64,000 nucleotides of DNA from Alphaproteobacteria bacterium HT1-32 (lineage in GTDB: Bacteria > Pseudomonadota > Alphaproteobacteria > Rhodospirillales > HT1-32), in assembly GCA_009649675.1 (NCBI GenBank), contig WJPL01000001.1, forward strand, positions 1,260,469-1,324,468, written 5' to 3'. The notes under the pieces were generated by a model. That model made no database searches and had not been told where the DNA came from. It was given only the letters and a program-made list of their open reading frames with translations. This document shows, piece by piece, positions 55,371 through 64,000 of this stretch; position 1 is the first letter of the stretch, and each line of letters begins with the position of its first letter. The translations under genes and the position numbers were made by a program.

Positions 55371-57776
55371 TTACCCCCGCAGAACGCCGCCGGTCAGCTT
55401 CGCAACATTGCTGACAACGGCAGCCGCAACCTTGTCGATCTGTTCGTCGGTCAGGGTTGCTTCAACCGGTTGCAGGGTCACGCTGAGTGCCAGTGACTTG
55501 CGGTCCGCGCCGATATTCTCACCACGATAGACGTCAAAGACATCCGCAGCCACGATCAGCTTCCGGTCTGCGCTAAGCGCCGCCCGGACGACCTTTTCTG
55601 CCGGAACATCCTCATCGACGATGAAGGCAAAATCCCGGTCAACCGCCTGCAGGCTGGAGGCCTTCAGCAGCGGACGGGTGCGGACATCCTTCGATTTCGG
55701 CTCCGGCAGATTGTCGAGATAGATCTCGAACGCAACAACCGGACCGGAAATATCCAGCGCCTTGAGAACGCGGGGATGAATGTCACCAAACACCGCAATC
55801 GTGTTCTTCGGCCCCAGTGACAGACGGCCCGCCCGGCCCGGATGATACCAGCCCGGGACATCCCGGTCTGTCTGCAACCGGTCTGCCGGTGCACCAATCG
55901 CTGTCAGCGCTGCCAGCACATCCGCCTTCGCGTCAAAGGCATCGACGGCGCGGCGGGCACCGGACCAGTGGCGGCCAACCATATCTCCCGTGCGGACACC
56001 GGCGGCAACGATGGCCTGATCGTCAGGCTGATCACCGGCATATTGCGGGCCGAGTTCAAACAGCGCGAGATCACCCATGCCACGGGCCGCATTCCGGCGG
56101 GCGGCGTCAATCAGGTTCGGCAGGATCGACGGGCGCATGCTGTCGAGATCCGACGAGATCGGGTTGGCCAGCATCAGGGCATCCTGTCCACCGCCGAAAA
56201 GCGACGCGAGAGCACGCGGCATGAATGACCAGGTGACACATTCATGCATGCCACGCGACGCCAGCAGCCGACGGGCTGTTGCCCGGCGGCGCTGCTTCAG
56301 GGTCAGCACCGGTGTCGGGATGGTCTGTTCGCGGGGCAGTGAAACCGCCGGGATATTGTCGAATCCCTTAACCCGCAGGACTTCCTCAACCAGATCGGCC
56401 TCGCCATGCACATCCCAGCGCCAGGACGGTGGTGAGACGCTGATCGCCTCCCCGGCCTTCGCAACGATGAAGCCGAGGGTCTCCAGAATACTGACACTTT
56501 CCGCTTCCGGCACATCCAGTCCGCCAAGTCCCGCCACACGGGAGGGCCTGAATGCATAGCTGCGCTTCCATTCCGGCGGTGATCCGGCAACCAGCAATTC
56601 GGAGGTTTCGCCACCGCAGAAGTCCAGAATCATCCGGGCCGCAATTTCAGCACCGTCGATCAGAAATTCCGGGTCCACACCGCGCTCAAACCGGTAACGG
56701 GCATCGGAATCGATACCCAGCCGGCGCCCCGCCATCGCCGTGCGGATGGGATCAAAGGTCGCGACTTCCAGAAACACATTGACGGTCTCGTCCGTGCAGC
56801 CGCTTTCCACCCCGCCCATAACGCCGCCAATGGCGTGGGCTTTCGCATCGTCGGCAATGACACAGACTTCATCGTTCAGGACATATTCCTTGTCGTCGAG
56901 AGCGACAAAGGTTTCTCCCTCCTTTGCCAGCCGGGGGGCAATCCGGACCGAAAGCGTATCTGCATCAAAGACATGCAGCGGCCGGCCAAGATCGTAGGAG
57001 ACATAGTTGGTGATATCCACCAGCGCCGAGATCGGGCGCAGGCCAATAGCCGTCAGGCGGCGTTGCAGCCAGTCCGGGCTGGGGCCATTCTTCACGCCGG
57101 TGAAATGACGGCCGACAAACATCGGGCAGGCATCCGGTGTCGCCGCCAGCTTGTCGAGTGACAGGCCGACCGGGCTGACATAACTGCCTTTTACCGCGCT
57201 GGTATCGAGCGGCTTGAGGGTTCCGAGACCCGCCGCCGCCAGATCACGGGCAATACCGCGCACACCAAGGCAGTCACCCCGGTCCGGGGTAATCGCAATT
57301 TCGATCATCGGGTCGTCGAGACCCATATATTCCACGGCGGACATGCCAACCGGCGCGTCCCCGGGCAGATCAATGATGCCGTCATGTTCGTCGGAAATCA
57401 TCAGCTCACGCTCAGAGCAGAGCATGCCGTTTGAGTCGACATCCCGGATCTTCGACGGCTTCAGGGTGATACCCGTCCCCGGAATTTCCATGCCGGAGGC
57501 CGCAAAGACACCCTTCATGCCGGTGCGTGCATTCGGCGCACCACAGACAACCTGAACCATGCCATCAGCGGTTTCCACGTCGCAGACCCGCAGCCGGTCA
57601 GCATTCGGATGCTGCCGGGCTTCCCGGACATAGGCGATGGTGAAACCCTGAAGTGCCGCAGCACGGTCAACGATTTCCTCGACCTCCAGGCCGAGCATGG
57701 TGAGCTGTTCGGCAACCTGCTCAACAGTGGCGTCGGTTTCCAGATGATCCTTCAGCCAGGATAATGTGAACTTCAT
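55371..57776 (-). CDS. pheT: Phenylalanine-tRNA ligase beta subunit
   Basis: 801 residues, full length. Residues 1-150 contain the EMAP-like tRNA-binding domain ([29 protein letters not shown]). B3/B4 editing and B5 domains follow ([41 protein letters not shown]). The C-terminus is the FDX-ACB anticodon-binding domain. With PheS it forms an alpha2-beta2 enzyme (EC 6.1.1.20). Its ATG overlaps the pheS stop by four bases. Confidence 0.97.
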   Translation of the reverse strand: MKFTLSWLKDHLETDATVEQVAEQLTMLGLEVEEIVDRAAALQGFTIAYVREARQHPNADRLRVCDVETADGMVQVVCGAPNARTGMKGVFAASGMEIPGTGITLKPSKIRDVDSNGMLCSERELMISDEHDGIIDLPGDAPVGMSAVEYMGLDDPMIEIAITPDRGDCLGVRGIARDLAAAGLGTLKPLDTSAVKGSYVSPVGLSLDKLAATPDACPMFVGRHFTGVKNGPSPDWLQRRLTAIGLRPISALVDITNYVSYDLGRPLHVFDADTLSVRIAPRLAKEGETFVALDDKEYVLNDEVCVIADDAKAHAIGGVMGGVESGCTDETVNVFLEVATFDPIRTAMAGRRLGIDSDARYRFERGVDPEFLIDGAEIAARMILDFCGGETSELLVAGSPPEWKRSYAFRPSRVAGLGGLDVPEAESVSILETLGFIVAKAGEAISVSPPSWRWDVHGEADLVEEVLRVKGFDNIPAVSLPREQTIPTPVLTLKQRRRATARRLLASRGMHECVTWSFMPRALASLFGGGQDALMLANPISSDLDSMRPSILPNLIDAARRNAARGMGDLALFELGPQYAGDQPDDQAIVAAGVRTGDMVGRHWSGARRAVDAFDAKADVLAALTAIGAPADRLQTDRDVPGWYHPGRAGRLSLGPKNTIAVFGDIHPRVLKALDISGPVVAFEIYLDNLPEPKSKDVRTRPLLKASSLQAVDRDFAFIVDEDVPAEKVVRAALSADRKLIVAADVFDVYRGENIGADRKSLALSVTLQPVEATLTDEQIDKVAAAVVSNVAKLTGGVLRG

Positions 57777-58849
57777 TGGCTGATCCCCCCGCTCATGGTT
57801 GGTACATCCAGCGACGCAAAACCGTAATGACGCAGCCAGCGCAGATCGCTGTCGAAGAAGGTGCGAAGATCGGGAATGCCATATTTCAGCATCGCCATCC
57901 GCTCCAGCCCCATACCGAAGGCAAAGCCCTGATATTCAGCCGGGTCGAGATTGCAATATTCCAGCACCTTCGGATGCACCATGCCGCAGCCGAGAATCTC
58001 CAGCCAGTCGTCACCGGCGCCGATCCGCAGTTCACCGCCAGCCCGCGAACAGCCGATATCGACTTCGGCACTGGGCTCCGTGAACGGGAAATAACTCGGG
58101 CGGAACCGCATCGGCAGGTCATCAACCTCGAAATAGGCCTTGCAGAAATCCAGCAGGCAACCGCGCAGGTGACCCATATGGGTGGCCTTGTCGATCACCA
58201 GCCCTTCGAACTGATGAAACATCGGTGTATGGGTCATGTCGCTGTCCGAACGGAAAGTGCGGCCCGGCACCAGAATCCGAATCGGCGGCTTCTGCGACAG
58301 CATGGTACGCACCTGAACCGGAGAGGTATGGGTCCGCAGCAGCATGCGTGAGCCATCTTCCTTTTCCGGCAGATAGAACGTGTCATGCATCTGACGGGCA
58401 GGATGTTCCGGCGGAATGTTCAGCGCCGTGAAGTTATGGAAATCATCTTCGATATCCGGACCTTCGGCGACGGTGAATCCCAGTTCGGCAAAAATCGACA
58501 CAACTTCATCATAAGTCTGGCTGATCGGATGCAGGCGGCCATCCGTTTCCGGGCGCGATGACAGGCTCACATCAATCCGGTCAGCAGCCAGACGCTGCTC
58601 CAGTTCCGCATCTTCCAGCGTTGTCTTGCGACCCTCAATGGCGGCGGCAATCTCGGTTTTCAGCGCATTCAGCGACTGTCCGGCTTCGCGGCGTGCATCC
58701 GGGTCCATACCACCGAGGCTTTTCATCATGTCGGTGATGCGACCCTTCTTGCCCAGCGCGTCGATGCGAATGGCTTCGAGCGCCTTGAGGTCGGCGGCCT
58801 GATCAACGGCGGTTGCGAGTTCCTGTCTCAGATCGTCGATGCTGCTCAT
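57773..58849 (-). CDS. pheS: Phenylalanine-tRNA ligase alpha subunit
   Basis: 358 residues. An N-terminal coiled coil (about 1-90) is followed by the class II catalytic core: motif 2 region [34 protein letters not shown], and motif 3 [18 protein letters not shown]. First gene of the pheS-pheT pair; a terminator-like hairpin separates it from rplT upstream, as in the pheST control regions of other bacteria. Confidence 0.97.
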   Translation of the reverse strand: MSSIDDLRQELATAVDQAADLKALEAIRIDALGKKGRITDMMKSLGGMDPDARREAGQSLNALKTEIAAAIEGRKTTLEDAELEQRLAADRIDVSLSSRPETDGRLHPISQTYDEVVSIFAELGFTVAEGPDIEDDFHNFTALNIPPEHPARQMHDTFYLPEKEDGSRMLLRTHTSPVQVRTMLSQKPPIRILVPGRTFRSDSDMTHTPMFHQFEGLVIDKATHMGHLRGCLLDFCKAYFEVDDLPMRFRPSYFPFTEPSAEVDIGCSRAGGELRIGAGDDWLEILGCGMVHPKVLEYCNLDPAEYQGFAFGMGLERMAMLKYGIPDLRTFFDSDLRWLRHYGFASLDVPTMSGGISQ

Positions 58850-58871
58850 CGTTTTCTCTGTCCGGTAAAAA

Positions 58872-58907
58872 ATAAAAAAAGGGGCCGGCTTAGGCGGCCG
58901 GCCCCTT
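58872..58907 (-). terminator. Terminator/attenuator between rplT and pheS
   Basis: An eleven-pair stem AAGGGGCCGGC / GCCGGCCCCTT around a seven-base loop (58879-58907) is followed on the minus strand by seven T, an A and more T. It lies between the rplT stop and the pheS start. I looked for a Phe-rich leader peptide and saw none in the 89-base gap, so plain partial termination is the simplest reading. Confidence 0.88.
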
Positions 58908-58938
58908 GGTCTCCGATCCTGCCTGGTTAAGGCGGGAT

Positions 58939-59298
58939 TTATTCGGCGATCGCGGCCCGGGCGGTGTCGACCAGGGCTTTGAAGCTTTCCGGCTCCAGCG
59001 CTGCCATGTCGGCAAGCACCTTGCGGTCCAGCTCAATCCCGGCGAGCTTCATGCCGTTCATAAACTGGGAATAGGTCATACCGTGCTGACGGACACCGGC
59101 ATTGATGCGGGTGATCCAGAGCTGACGGAATGTCCGCTTTTTCGCACGACGGTCGCGATAGGCGTACTGAAGGCCCTTCTCGACCTTTTCCAGCGCGATG
59201 CGGAAGTTGGTTGAATTACGACCCCGATAACCCTTGGCGAGCTTCAGGACTTTCTTGTGACGGGCGTGACTTGTGACGCCCCGTGATACGCGTGCCAT
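58939..59298 (-). CDS. rplT: Large ribosomal subunit protein bL20
   Basis: 119 residues, standard length. [27 protein letters not shown] at the start, and [39 protein letters not shown] in the globular part, are diagnostic. bL20 is an early 23S rRNA-binding assembly protein. It follows rpmI by 18 bases. Confidence 0.98.
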   Translation of the reverse strand: MARVSRGVTSHARHKKVLKLAKGYRGRNSTNFRIALEKVEKGLQYAYRDRRAKKRTFRQLWITRINAGVRQHGMTYSQFMNGMKLAGIELDRKVLADMAALEPESFKALVDTARAAIAE

Positions 59299-59316
59299 TT
59301 AAATAATCCTTTCCGC

Positions 59317-59520
59317 TCAGCGATCGTACGGCATGAAGTTGCGCTTGATGATGCGCTCGTCCACGGCGGATACGATGTCGGTGCCGCGGGCGGACCGGAT
59401 GAATTTATTGGTGCGTTTGATCATACCATGCTGTTTACCGGCGACGTTATGGCGCAGTTTGCCCGTCCCGGTCGTGCGAAAACGCTTCTTGGCGCTCGAC
59501 TTTGTCTTCATCTTGGGCAT
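59317..59520 (-). CDS. rpmI: Large ribosomal subunit protein bL35
   Basis: 67 residues: [24 protein letters not shown] and the conserved KRNFMPYDR end. The ATG at 59520 is the family start; the upstream open frame is not conserved. infC, which often precedes rpmI, is not here: the next gene upstream is divergent. Confidence 0.97.
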   Translation of the reverse strand: MPKMKTKSSAKKRFRTTGTGKLRHNVAGKQHGMIKRTNKFIRSARGTDIVSAVDERIIKRNFMPYDR

Positions 59521-59732
59521 TTGAAACTCCATTATTTTCAAGGGCTTGAAAGCCGTTATCACATTGCCGGGAGGCATACCCAATAGGCCCCTTCGGCGCG
59601 GAACGCGGGGTTATAGCCCTGCACCCCCGGCCTTGCAAGCCGCGCATCTCCTCTGTGGCGATAAATTACAGGATCCTGTGAAGAACAAAGCTTGCCACTT
59701 GCCGCTGTTAACAGGTCTGCTAATGTCCCGGT

Positions 59733-61970
59733 ATGAGGGAGATTTCATTCAGGGGACCAGTTATTCAGATCGTGGCCGTCTTCGGCATGGTCTGGCTTTT
59801 CGCGACGACGGCTTTTGGCCAGTCCATTGACGATGATGCCCTCGGCGGATCCAGTACCCAGCCGACCGAACAGGAAGCCAGCGAAGAGACGCCGGAGAAG
59901 AAACCCCGGACCTCCACCGGTGGTGCCACTTTTAACCCGGCCAATCTGTCCCGTGTCGAGGTGCTGCCGCCACTGCTGTCCTACAGCCAGTGTGAACTGA
60001 AACTGCCGGACGGCTTTGACTGGACACCGCAGGAAATCTGGGCCTGGGAAGAGCGCGCCTGTCTCGGCGAACGCATCGACATGCGGGTCTATTACGAACA
60101 GAAATATGGCCGGAAGTTCACCTGTCGCGCCTCCCGCCCCGACTACTATCCCGTCGAGGCTGAGTTGTCGGCGAATTTCATCCAGACGATGATCCGCCAG
60201 CCACTTTACAAGCGACTGCTGCATGACCGCGGCATCGAAATTTACTGCGCCCGGATTCGCGACGAAATCCGCCTCAATGATTCACAGCTCCATCGCCCGC
60301 TGATCTTCGGTTATTCGCGGCTGGAGAAGGGTGGCATCTTCGTGCGCTTCCGGTCGGAAAGCATTCTTGCCATCATCGGCTCCGTTGTCAGTGAACGTCT
60401 GGAAGGCTACGCGCTGCAACTTGCCAGCGACCTGCTGCTGTCAAATGGCTCGCGGTTTGAGAAAGATGTCCGGCTAACCGGTGCCCGGGTGATGGGCAAT
60501 ATCGAAGCCAACAAGTCGATTTTTGACGGCACTTTCCGTCTCAACAATGCGGATGTCGGCCGAAACGCGACCTTCAACGGATCCCGCATGAATGCCGTGC
60601 TGATGGCCTCCAGCCGGTTCGGATTCAATATCACGGCTGTCGGCGCAACCTTCAGCGGCCCGCTGAACATGACACTGAGCCGGGTTGAAGGCTCGGTAAA
60701 CCTGCGCGGTGGTTCCCATTTCCGGGATATCGTCACTCTCGATTCCGCCCTGGTGCAGGGTAACGTCTATGCGGATTCGAGCCGGTTCGAGGGATTGTTC
60801 AACCTGTCGAGTGCTGAAATTGAACGTTCCGTGCTGCTCGACAAGAAATCGACATTCAACGAAGTCCGGATGGCCAGTGCGACCATCGGCCGGAACGTCA
60901 ATGCGGAATCCTCGACCTTCAATGGCCCGTTCATTGGTGATCTGGCGACCATCGGCGGCACACTGATTATCCGAAACGGAGCCCTGTTCAAGGACATCGT
61001 CCGCTTCCCCCGGGCCAAGATTGCCGGATCACTGGAAGCGGCAAGCGCGGTCTTTGAGAAGCCGATCGATTTCTATGGCATCAACATCAATGGCGGTGCC
61101 TTCCTGAAAGACGAGTCTACTTTCAAGGACGTAAACCTGTCCGCCGCGACCATTGGCGACAGCCTGCAGCTGACCGGCAGCACCTTTGATGGCCGGCTTG
61201 ACCTGACCAACGCGACAATCGCCCGCGAACTTCATCTGACATCTCCGCTGTCGGCAGAAGACCGGACGGCAGATGGCCCGATCAATCACCCGCCGCCAAT
61301 CTGGACCGACAAGGCGCATCTGATCCTGCGTAACGTCACCGCCGGGGCCATTCAGGACACCGCCAGTGCCTGGGACAATCTGAACGGACGTCTCGATCTG
61401 GTGGGCCTGACCTACGAACGGCTCGGGGGGCTGCGCTCTACCCGGGACAGCACGATGGCTGCCCGTGATGAAGACTGGCTGCTGGACTGGCTCAGCATGC
61501 AGCAGGACCGTGAATTTGCCTTCATGCCGCAGCCTTATGAGCAGCTTGGCCGGATTCTGCGTCAGACCGGCCAGACCGAAAAAGGCGAGGATATTCTCTA
61601 CGCGCTCCGCGATCATGAACGTACCCATGATGCGACCACCATCGGCATCCGGCTCTGGCTGACCTTTACCTGGCTGTTCATCGGGTATGGCTATGAGGTG
61701 CTGATCGTCGTGCTCTGGCTGTTCGCGCTGATGGTCGGCGGCGGGATGTACATCTACTGGACGCCGGTCGGACGACAGCTGGGCCTGAGATGGTGTCTGT
61801 TCTACAGCCTCGACATGTCGATCCCCTTTGTCGACCTGAACCCCGAGGAACACTGGGCGCTGACCCAGACCATGAGCATCGGCACCCAGATCTATACGGG
61901 TATCCATCGGATCGTTGCTCTTATTCTGGCGTCCTTCCTGGCCGCCGGTATGTCCGGGATGGTCGGGTAA
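59733..61970 (+). CDS. Beta-helical repeat protein with C-terminal membrane segments
   Basis: 745 residues. Signal peptide or anchor about 10-32 (VAVFGMVWLFATTAFGQ), an acidic/Pro low-complexity stretch (about 35-65), and a globular part with cysteines (about 85-210). About 300 residues of repeats follow (about 215-505), alternating phrases such as SRFEGLFNLSSAEIERSVLL, STFNGPFIGDLATIGGTLII and STFDGRLDLTNATIARELHL. These resemble pentapeptide/bactofilin-like beta-helix rungs with period near 21 and 42. Two or three membrane segments lie at about 640-680 and 728-745, with YSLDMSIPFVDLNPEEHW between them. Similar architectures occur as 'pentapeptide membrane proteins' without known function. 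Transcribed away from rpmI. Confidence 0.78.
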   Translation: MREISFRGPVIQIVAVFGMVWLFATTAFGQSIDDDALGGSSTQPTEQEASEETPEKKPRTSTGGATFNPANLSRVEVLPPLLSYSQCELKLPDGFDWTPQEIWAWEERACLGERIDMRVYYEQKYGRKFTCRASRPDYYPVEAELSANFIQTMIRQPLYKRLLHDRGIEIYCARIRDEIRLNDSQLHRPLIFGYSRLEKGGIFVRFRSESILAIIGSVVSERLEGYALQLASDLLLSNGSRFEKDVRLTGARVMGNIEANKSIFDGTFRLNNADVGRNATFNGSRMNAVLMASSRFGFNITAVGATFSGPLNMTLSRVEGSVNLRGGSHFRDIVTLDSALVQGNVYADSSRFEGLFNLSSAEIERSVLLDKKSTFNEVRMASATIGRNVNAESSTFNGPFIGDLATIGGTLIIRNGALFKDIVRFPRAKIAGSLEAASAVFEKPIDFYGININGGAFLKDESTFKDVNLSAATIGDSLQLTGSTFDGRLDLTNATIARELHLTSPLSAEDRTADGPINHPPPIWTDKAHLILRNVTAGAIQDTASAWDNLNGRLDLVGLTYERLGGLRSTRDSTMAARDEDWLLDWLSMQQDREFAFMPQPYEQLGRILRQTGQTEKGEDILYALRDHERTHDATTIGIRLWLTFTWLFIGYGYEVLIVVLWLFALMVGGGMYIYWTPVGRQLGLRWCLFYSLDMSIPFVDLNPEEHWALTQTMSIGTQIYTGIHRIVALILASFLAAGMSGMVG

Positions 61971-62091
61971 CCGGGAAATAAGATCAGTTCCCTGCTCCGG
62001 GCACCACCTTCCGGGGACCGAAACAGGGCTTTCCGTATGCCAGACCTTTCGTACCACTTGCCGGGCGGGCTGGCGGGGCTATAAACGATTC

Positions 62092-62757
62092 ATGCACATG
62101 CTTCACCACATCTGGCTGTCCGCCCAATGCCGCAAGGTCCGCGTGGCGCTTTCAGAAAAAGGCATCACCTTCTCGATGACGGTCGAACCGGTATGGGAAC
62201 GGCGGGAATCCTTTCTGGCGGTCAATCCGGCAGGTGAGGTACCGGTTCTGGTACAGGATGGAACACCCGTCTGCGGCCATACGGTCATCACCGAATTTCT
62301 CGAAGACAGCATTGCTGAACCGCCCCTGCTGCCGGCAGCCCCGGGCGACCGGGCAGAAGTGCGGCGGCTCACCGACTGGTTTGACCGTAAATTCCAGGAA
62401 GAAGTTCACGACCAGCTGGTTGGCGAGAAGGTCATGAAGCGGTTTTTGCGTCTCGGCCAGCCAGACAGCGCGGCCATCAGGGCCGGACTGTCGAACCTGC
62501 ATCAGCATCTGGAATACATCACCTGGCTCAGTGACCGCCGGCGCTGGCTTGGCGGGGACGCCTTCAGCATCGCAGACATCGCCGCAGCAACACAGCTGTC
62601 CTGCGTCGATTATCTCGGAGATGTGCCCTGGTCAGATTACCCGGAAGCAAAGAACTGGTATGCGCGGGTGAAAAGCCGCCCGTCTTTCCGGCCTCTGCTG
62701 TCCGACCTGATCCCCGGCCTGCCACCCCCCGCACATTACACCGATCTGGATTTCTAG
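62092..62757 (+). CDS. fzlA: FtsZ-associated GST-fold protein FzlA
   Basis: 221 residues. A thioredoxin-like N-terminal domain (SAQCRKVRVALSEKGITF, NPAGEVPVLVQDGTPVCGHTVITEFLED) is followed by an all-helical domain with RRWLGGDAFSIADIAAATQLSCVDYLGDVPWSDYPEAKNWYARVKSRPSFRPLLSDLIPGLPPPAHYTDLDF. This closely matches FzlA of Caulobacter, a GST-like protein that binds and curves FtsZ filaments and is needed for constriction. Start at 62092 (or 62098), with a GGCGGGG-type site upstream. The C-terminus DLDF is complete, and transposase debris begins within 75 bases. Confidence 0.9.
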   Translation: MHMLHHIWLSAQCRKVRVALSEKGITFSMTVEPVWERRESFLAVNPAGEVPVLVQDGTPVCGHTVITEFLEDSIAEPPLLPAAPGDRAEVRRLTDWFDRKFQEEVHDQLVGEKVMKRFLRLGQPDSAAIRAGLSNLHQHLEYITWLSDRRRWLGGDAFSIADIAAATQLSCVDYLGDVPWSDYPEAKNWYARVKSRPSFRPLLSDLIPGLPPPAHYTDLDF

Positions 62758-62830
62758 TTGTGAGATTTCATTAGGTTGGTCTATCCGGAAGCTGGTGTTG
62801 TGAGACATCAACTGGTCCAAGAGCGCCCGA

Positions 62831-63443
62831 ATGAACATCCACAAGAATGCCCACCTAACACCCATCCGTCGAGCCGAACTCGCCCGCGCGGTGCTCGAAG
62901 ATGGTTGCTCCTTTGCAGCTGCCGATGTCTCCTTCGGTGTAACAGCAAAGACAGCCGCGAAGTGGGTCCGCCAGTTCGTCGACGAAGGCGAGGACGGTCT
63001 GACGGACCGACTAGCCGTAGCGTCGGCTGGGAGTACGTCCACATCACATCGACGATCACAGCCGCATCGCGACTTCCGGCATTTTTCCTAATGAGAAAAC
63101 CGTTAGCGCAATCGCTGCGTTCAAGACAGCCATCGCCTTTTATGAGCACCTTGGGACCAAGGTAGAGTGAATCATGGCCGACAACGGCAGCTGCTACAAG
63201 TCAAAGGCCTTCGCAGCTGTATGCCGCGACCTTGGTATAAAGCACATCCGCACCAAACATATACGGCTGGAACCAACGGCAAGACGGAACGCTTCATCAA
63301 ACGGCAATCTGCGAATGGGACCTAATGCACGCGCCTACGACCTGCCTCTCTGGCTTCATGACTACAATTGGCACCGACCACACGGAGGCATAAACTTCGT
63401 CCCTCCAATCCGGTGGCTCAACGCCAACCGGAGCAACCTATAG
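62831..63443 (+). pseudogene. Decayed IS481-family transposase
   Basis: The start MNIHKNAHLTPIRRAELARAVLEDG, then TAKTAAKWVRQFVDEGEDGLTDR, is the IS481 N-terminal helix-turn-helix. About 100 codons are then missing, and the frame resumes at GWEYVHI. In one frame GIFPNEKTVSAIAAFKTAIAF and EHLGTKVE run to an in-frame TGA near 63168, followed by IMADNGSCYKSKAFAAVCRDLGIKHIRTK. A frameshift disrupts the TNGKTERFIK region (about 63272-63310), and another frame gives LWLHDYNWHRPHGGINFVPPIRWL to the end. A deletion, a stop and at least two shifts make it non-functional. Confidence 0.88.
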
Positions 63444-63493
63444 AACATGCACAGCTAGTGGCTCTTGCGATAGACGACCTTCGATTCGCTCAA

Positions 63494-63528
63494 AACGCCA
63501 AAATGCGACACAAACGCCAAAATGCGAT
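63494..63528. repeat. Two direct copies of a 16-base repeat
   Basis: AAACGCCAAAATGCGA occurs at 63494-63509 and again at 63513-63528, a period of 19 bases. It follows the IS481 remnant. It may be a duplication footprint or a protein-binding pair; only two copies are present, so it is not an array. Confidence 0.7.
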
Positions 63529-63529
63529 A

Positions 63530-63658
63530 AATTAGTCCATCAAGAATATTAATAAAAACAATTAATTATAACAAGTATGGGCGATTTTTAATTTTAGATT
63601 TGATAACTAGTCCATATCTCTGTACAAGATTCTTTTTGAATCTCAAGGAGCTGGGCCA
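63530..63658 (+). promoter_or_regulatory. AT-rich leader of the right-end gene
   Basis: This stretch is far richer in A and T than the rest of the window (for example AATATTAATAAAAACAATTA). It ends in a perfect hairpin AGATTC-TTTTT-GAATCT at 63627-63643, directly before the ribosome site AAGGAG at 63645. Promoter elements are plausible here but not individually assigned. The hairpin could limit access to the ribosome site. Confidence 0.5.
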
Positions 63659-64000
63659 ATGGCGACAAAAAAGCAAATTCAGGAAAAAGACTTCGTCCAA
63701 CTGGCGCGGATCGCACTGACTGGGCGCGCCCAAGACATCCAAGTCGTAATTCATCGGCTCATAAAGCAATACCGTGATGGACGTCCCGAGCTGGCGGACT
63801 CGTTGATGGCACTACTCCGCGAGTCGCCAACAAGGTCTTCGCCGCTGCGAAAAGAGTCTACCCAACCTCTACCAGTCGATCTTGATTCCAGGTTCCAATT
63901 ATTGCGGATCGAGGACGCGCCTGTGCTGGATCATGAGCCCGTTTTTTCAGACTTGGTCGTAGACGTGTTACGCCAACTTGTCGGCGAACGATCAAGAGTT
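63659..64000 (+). CDS. N-terminus of a probable AAA+ ATPase, cut by the window end
   Basis: An ATG at 63659, eight bases after AAGGAG, opens a frame that stays open for 114 codons to the window end. The product begins MATKKQIQEKDFVQLARIAL, continues TGRAQDIQVVIHRLIKQYR, and has a Ser/Pro linker, then DLDSRFQLLRIEDAPVLDHEPVFSDLVVDVLRQLVGER. From memory this resembles the region preceding the Walker A motif in stand-alone AAA+ ATPases that pair with S8 peptidases in defence-type islands. No P-loop lies within the window, so the call is provisional. Codon use and base composition differ from the core genes, suggesting transfer. Confidence 0.6.
   Translation, partial: MATKKQIQEKDFVQLARIALTGRAQDIQVVIHRLIKQYRDGRPELADSLMALLRESPTRSSPLRKESTQPLPVDLDSRFQLLRIEDAPVLDHEPVFSDLVVDVLRQLVGERSRV

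Noticed and set aside
58850-58938. Phe-codon leader peptide before pheS
   Set aside because: No short open frame with clustered Phe codons was found between rplT and pheS.
63566-63769. Minus-strand 67-codon frame at the right end
   Set aside because: It crosses the ribosome site and start of the plus-strand gene and has no ribosome site of its own.
1-64000. Search for tRNA, rRNA and riboswitch structures
   Set aside because: No cloverleaf with a GTTCRA-type loop, no rRNA signature and no known riboswitch core was recognised by eye in the intergenic gaps.

Overview
The window is one 64 kb piece of a GC-rich (roughly 60 % by eye) chromosome of an alphaproteobacterium, probably a free-living or marine Rhodospirillales/Kiloniellales-like organism. 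The evidence is the ChvG/ChvI two-component pair close to pckA, an FtsZ-associated FzlA protein, a DUF2336 protein, a mesaconyl-CoA hydratase of the ethylmalonyl-CoA pathway, an MFS-PlsC-AMP-ligase fusion, and an argD-argF-hslO operon. I saw no rRNA, tRNA or CRISPR array. Most of the window is ordinary, densely packed chromosome with short intergenic gaps. The exceptions are two decayed insertion-sequence remnants and an AT-rich, foreign-looking right end.

Layout. 1-2.6 kb: the 3' part of a phospholipid acyltransferase/acyl-ACP ligase fusion, convergent with a GntR regulator. 3.4-7.9 kb: signal transduction on the minus strand (chvI, chvG, then a soluble PAS histidine kinase). 8.1-12.5 kb: a TAXI-type TRAP transporter, divergent from two proteins of heme-linked families (GlcG/HbpS-like and HugZ-like). 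12.7-14.3 kb: pckA with a strong terminator. 14.4-20.1 kb: hisC, gamma-glutamyltransferase, a small secreted protein, an OmpA-like porin and an EamA exporter. 20.3-23.5 kb: a large calcium-dependent secreted subtilase. 23.6-29.7 kb: class V aminotransferase, lipoprotein hydrolase, and the lower beta-ketoadipate genes pcaF, pcaJ and pcaI, divergent from pcaR.

29.7-34.3 kb: an MFS carrier, then a yciI-dctQM-dctP TRAP operon. 34.3-37.3 kb: a DUF2336 protein and a PAS-GAF-GGDEF diguanylate cyclase. 37.5-40.9 kb: a lysine/peptidoglycan operon (HAD nucleotidase, dapD, dapE, membrane protein) with overlapping ends. 40.9-42.8 kb: mesaconyl-CoA hydratase and a CitE-like malyl-CoA lyase/thioesterase. 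42.9-44.9 kb: pdxY and an orphan helical-ended protein. 44.9-49.6 kb: the operon argD-argF-hslO-lipoprotein-phytase-like protein. 49.7-52 kb: an IS5-family fragment followed by a large lipoprotein of unknown function. 52-55.3 kb: PhzF-like protein, LysR regulator and a Bcr/CflA exporter. 55.4-59.5 kb: rpmI-rplT, terminator, pheS-pheT. 59.7-62.8 kb: a beta-helical membrane protein and fzlA. 62.8-64 kb: an IS481-family pseudogene, an AT-rich spacer and the start of a probable AAA+ ATPase that runs off the window.

How the genes work together. Several blocks concern carbon flow: pckA (gluconeogenesis), beta-ketoadipate-pathway end steps giving succinyl-CoA and acetyl-CoA, C3/C4/C5 acyl-CoA steps of the ethylmalonyl-CoA pathway, and two TRAP systems probably importing organic acids. 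ChvG/ChvI and the c-di-GMP cyclase are the sensory layer. The most likely undescribed biology is at the right end. An intact fzlA is followed at once by transposase debris, then by an AT-rich promoter region and the N-terminus of what I read as an AAA+ ATPase of the kind seen beside S8 peptidases in defence-type islands. The window contains only its first 114 codons, so this remains an inference.
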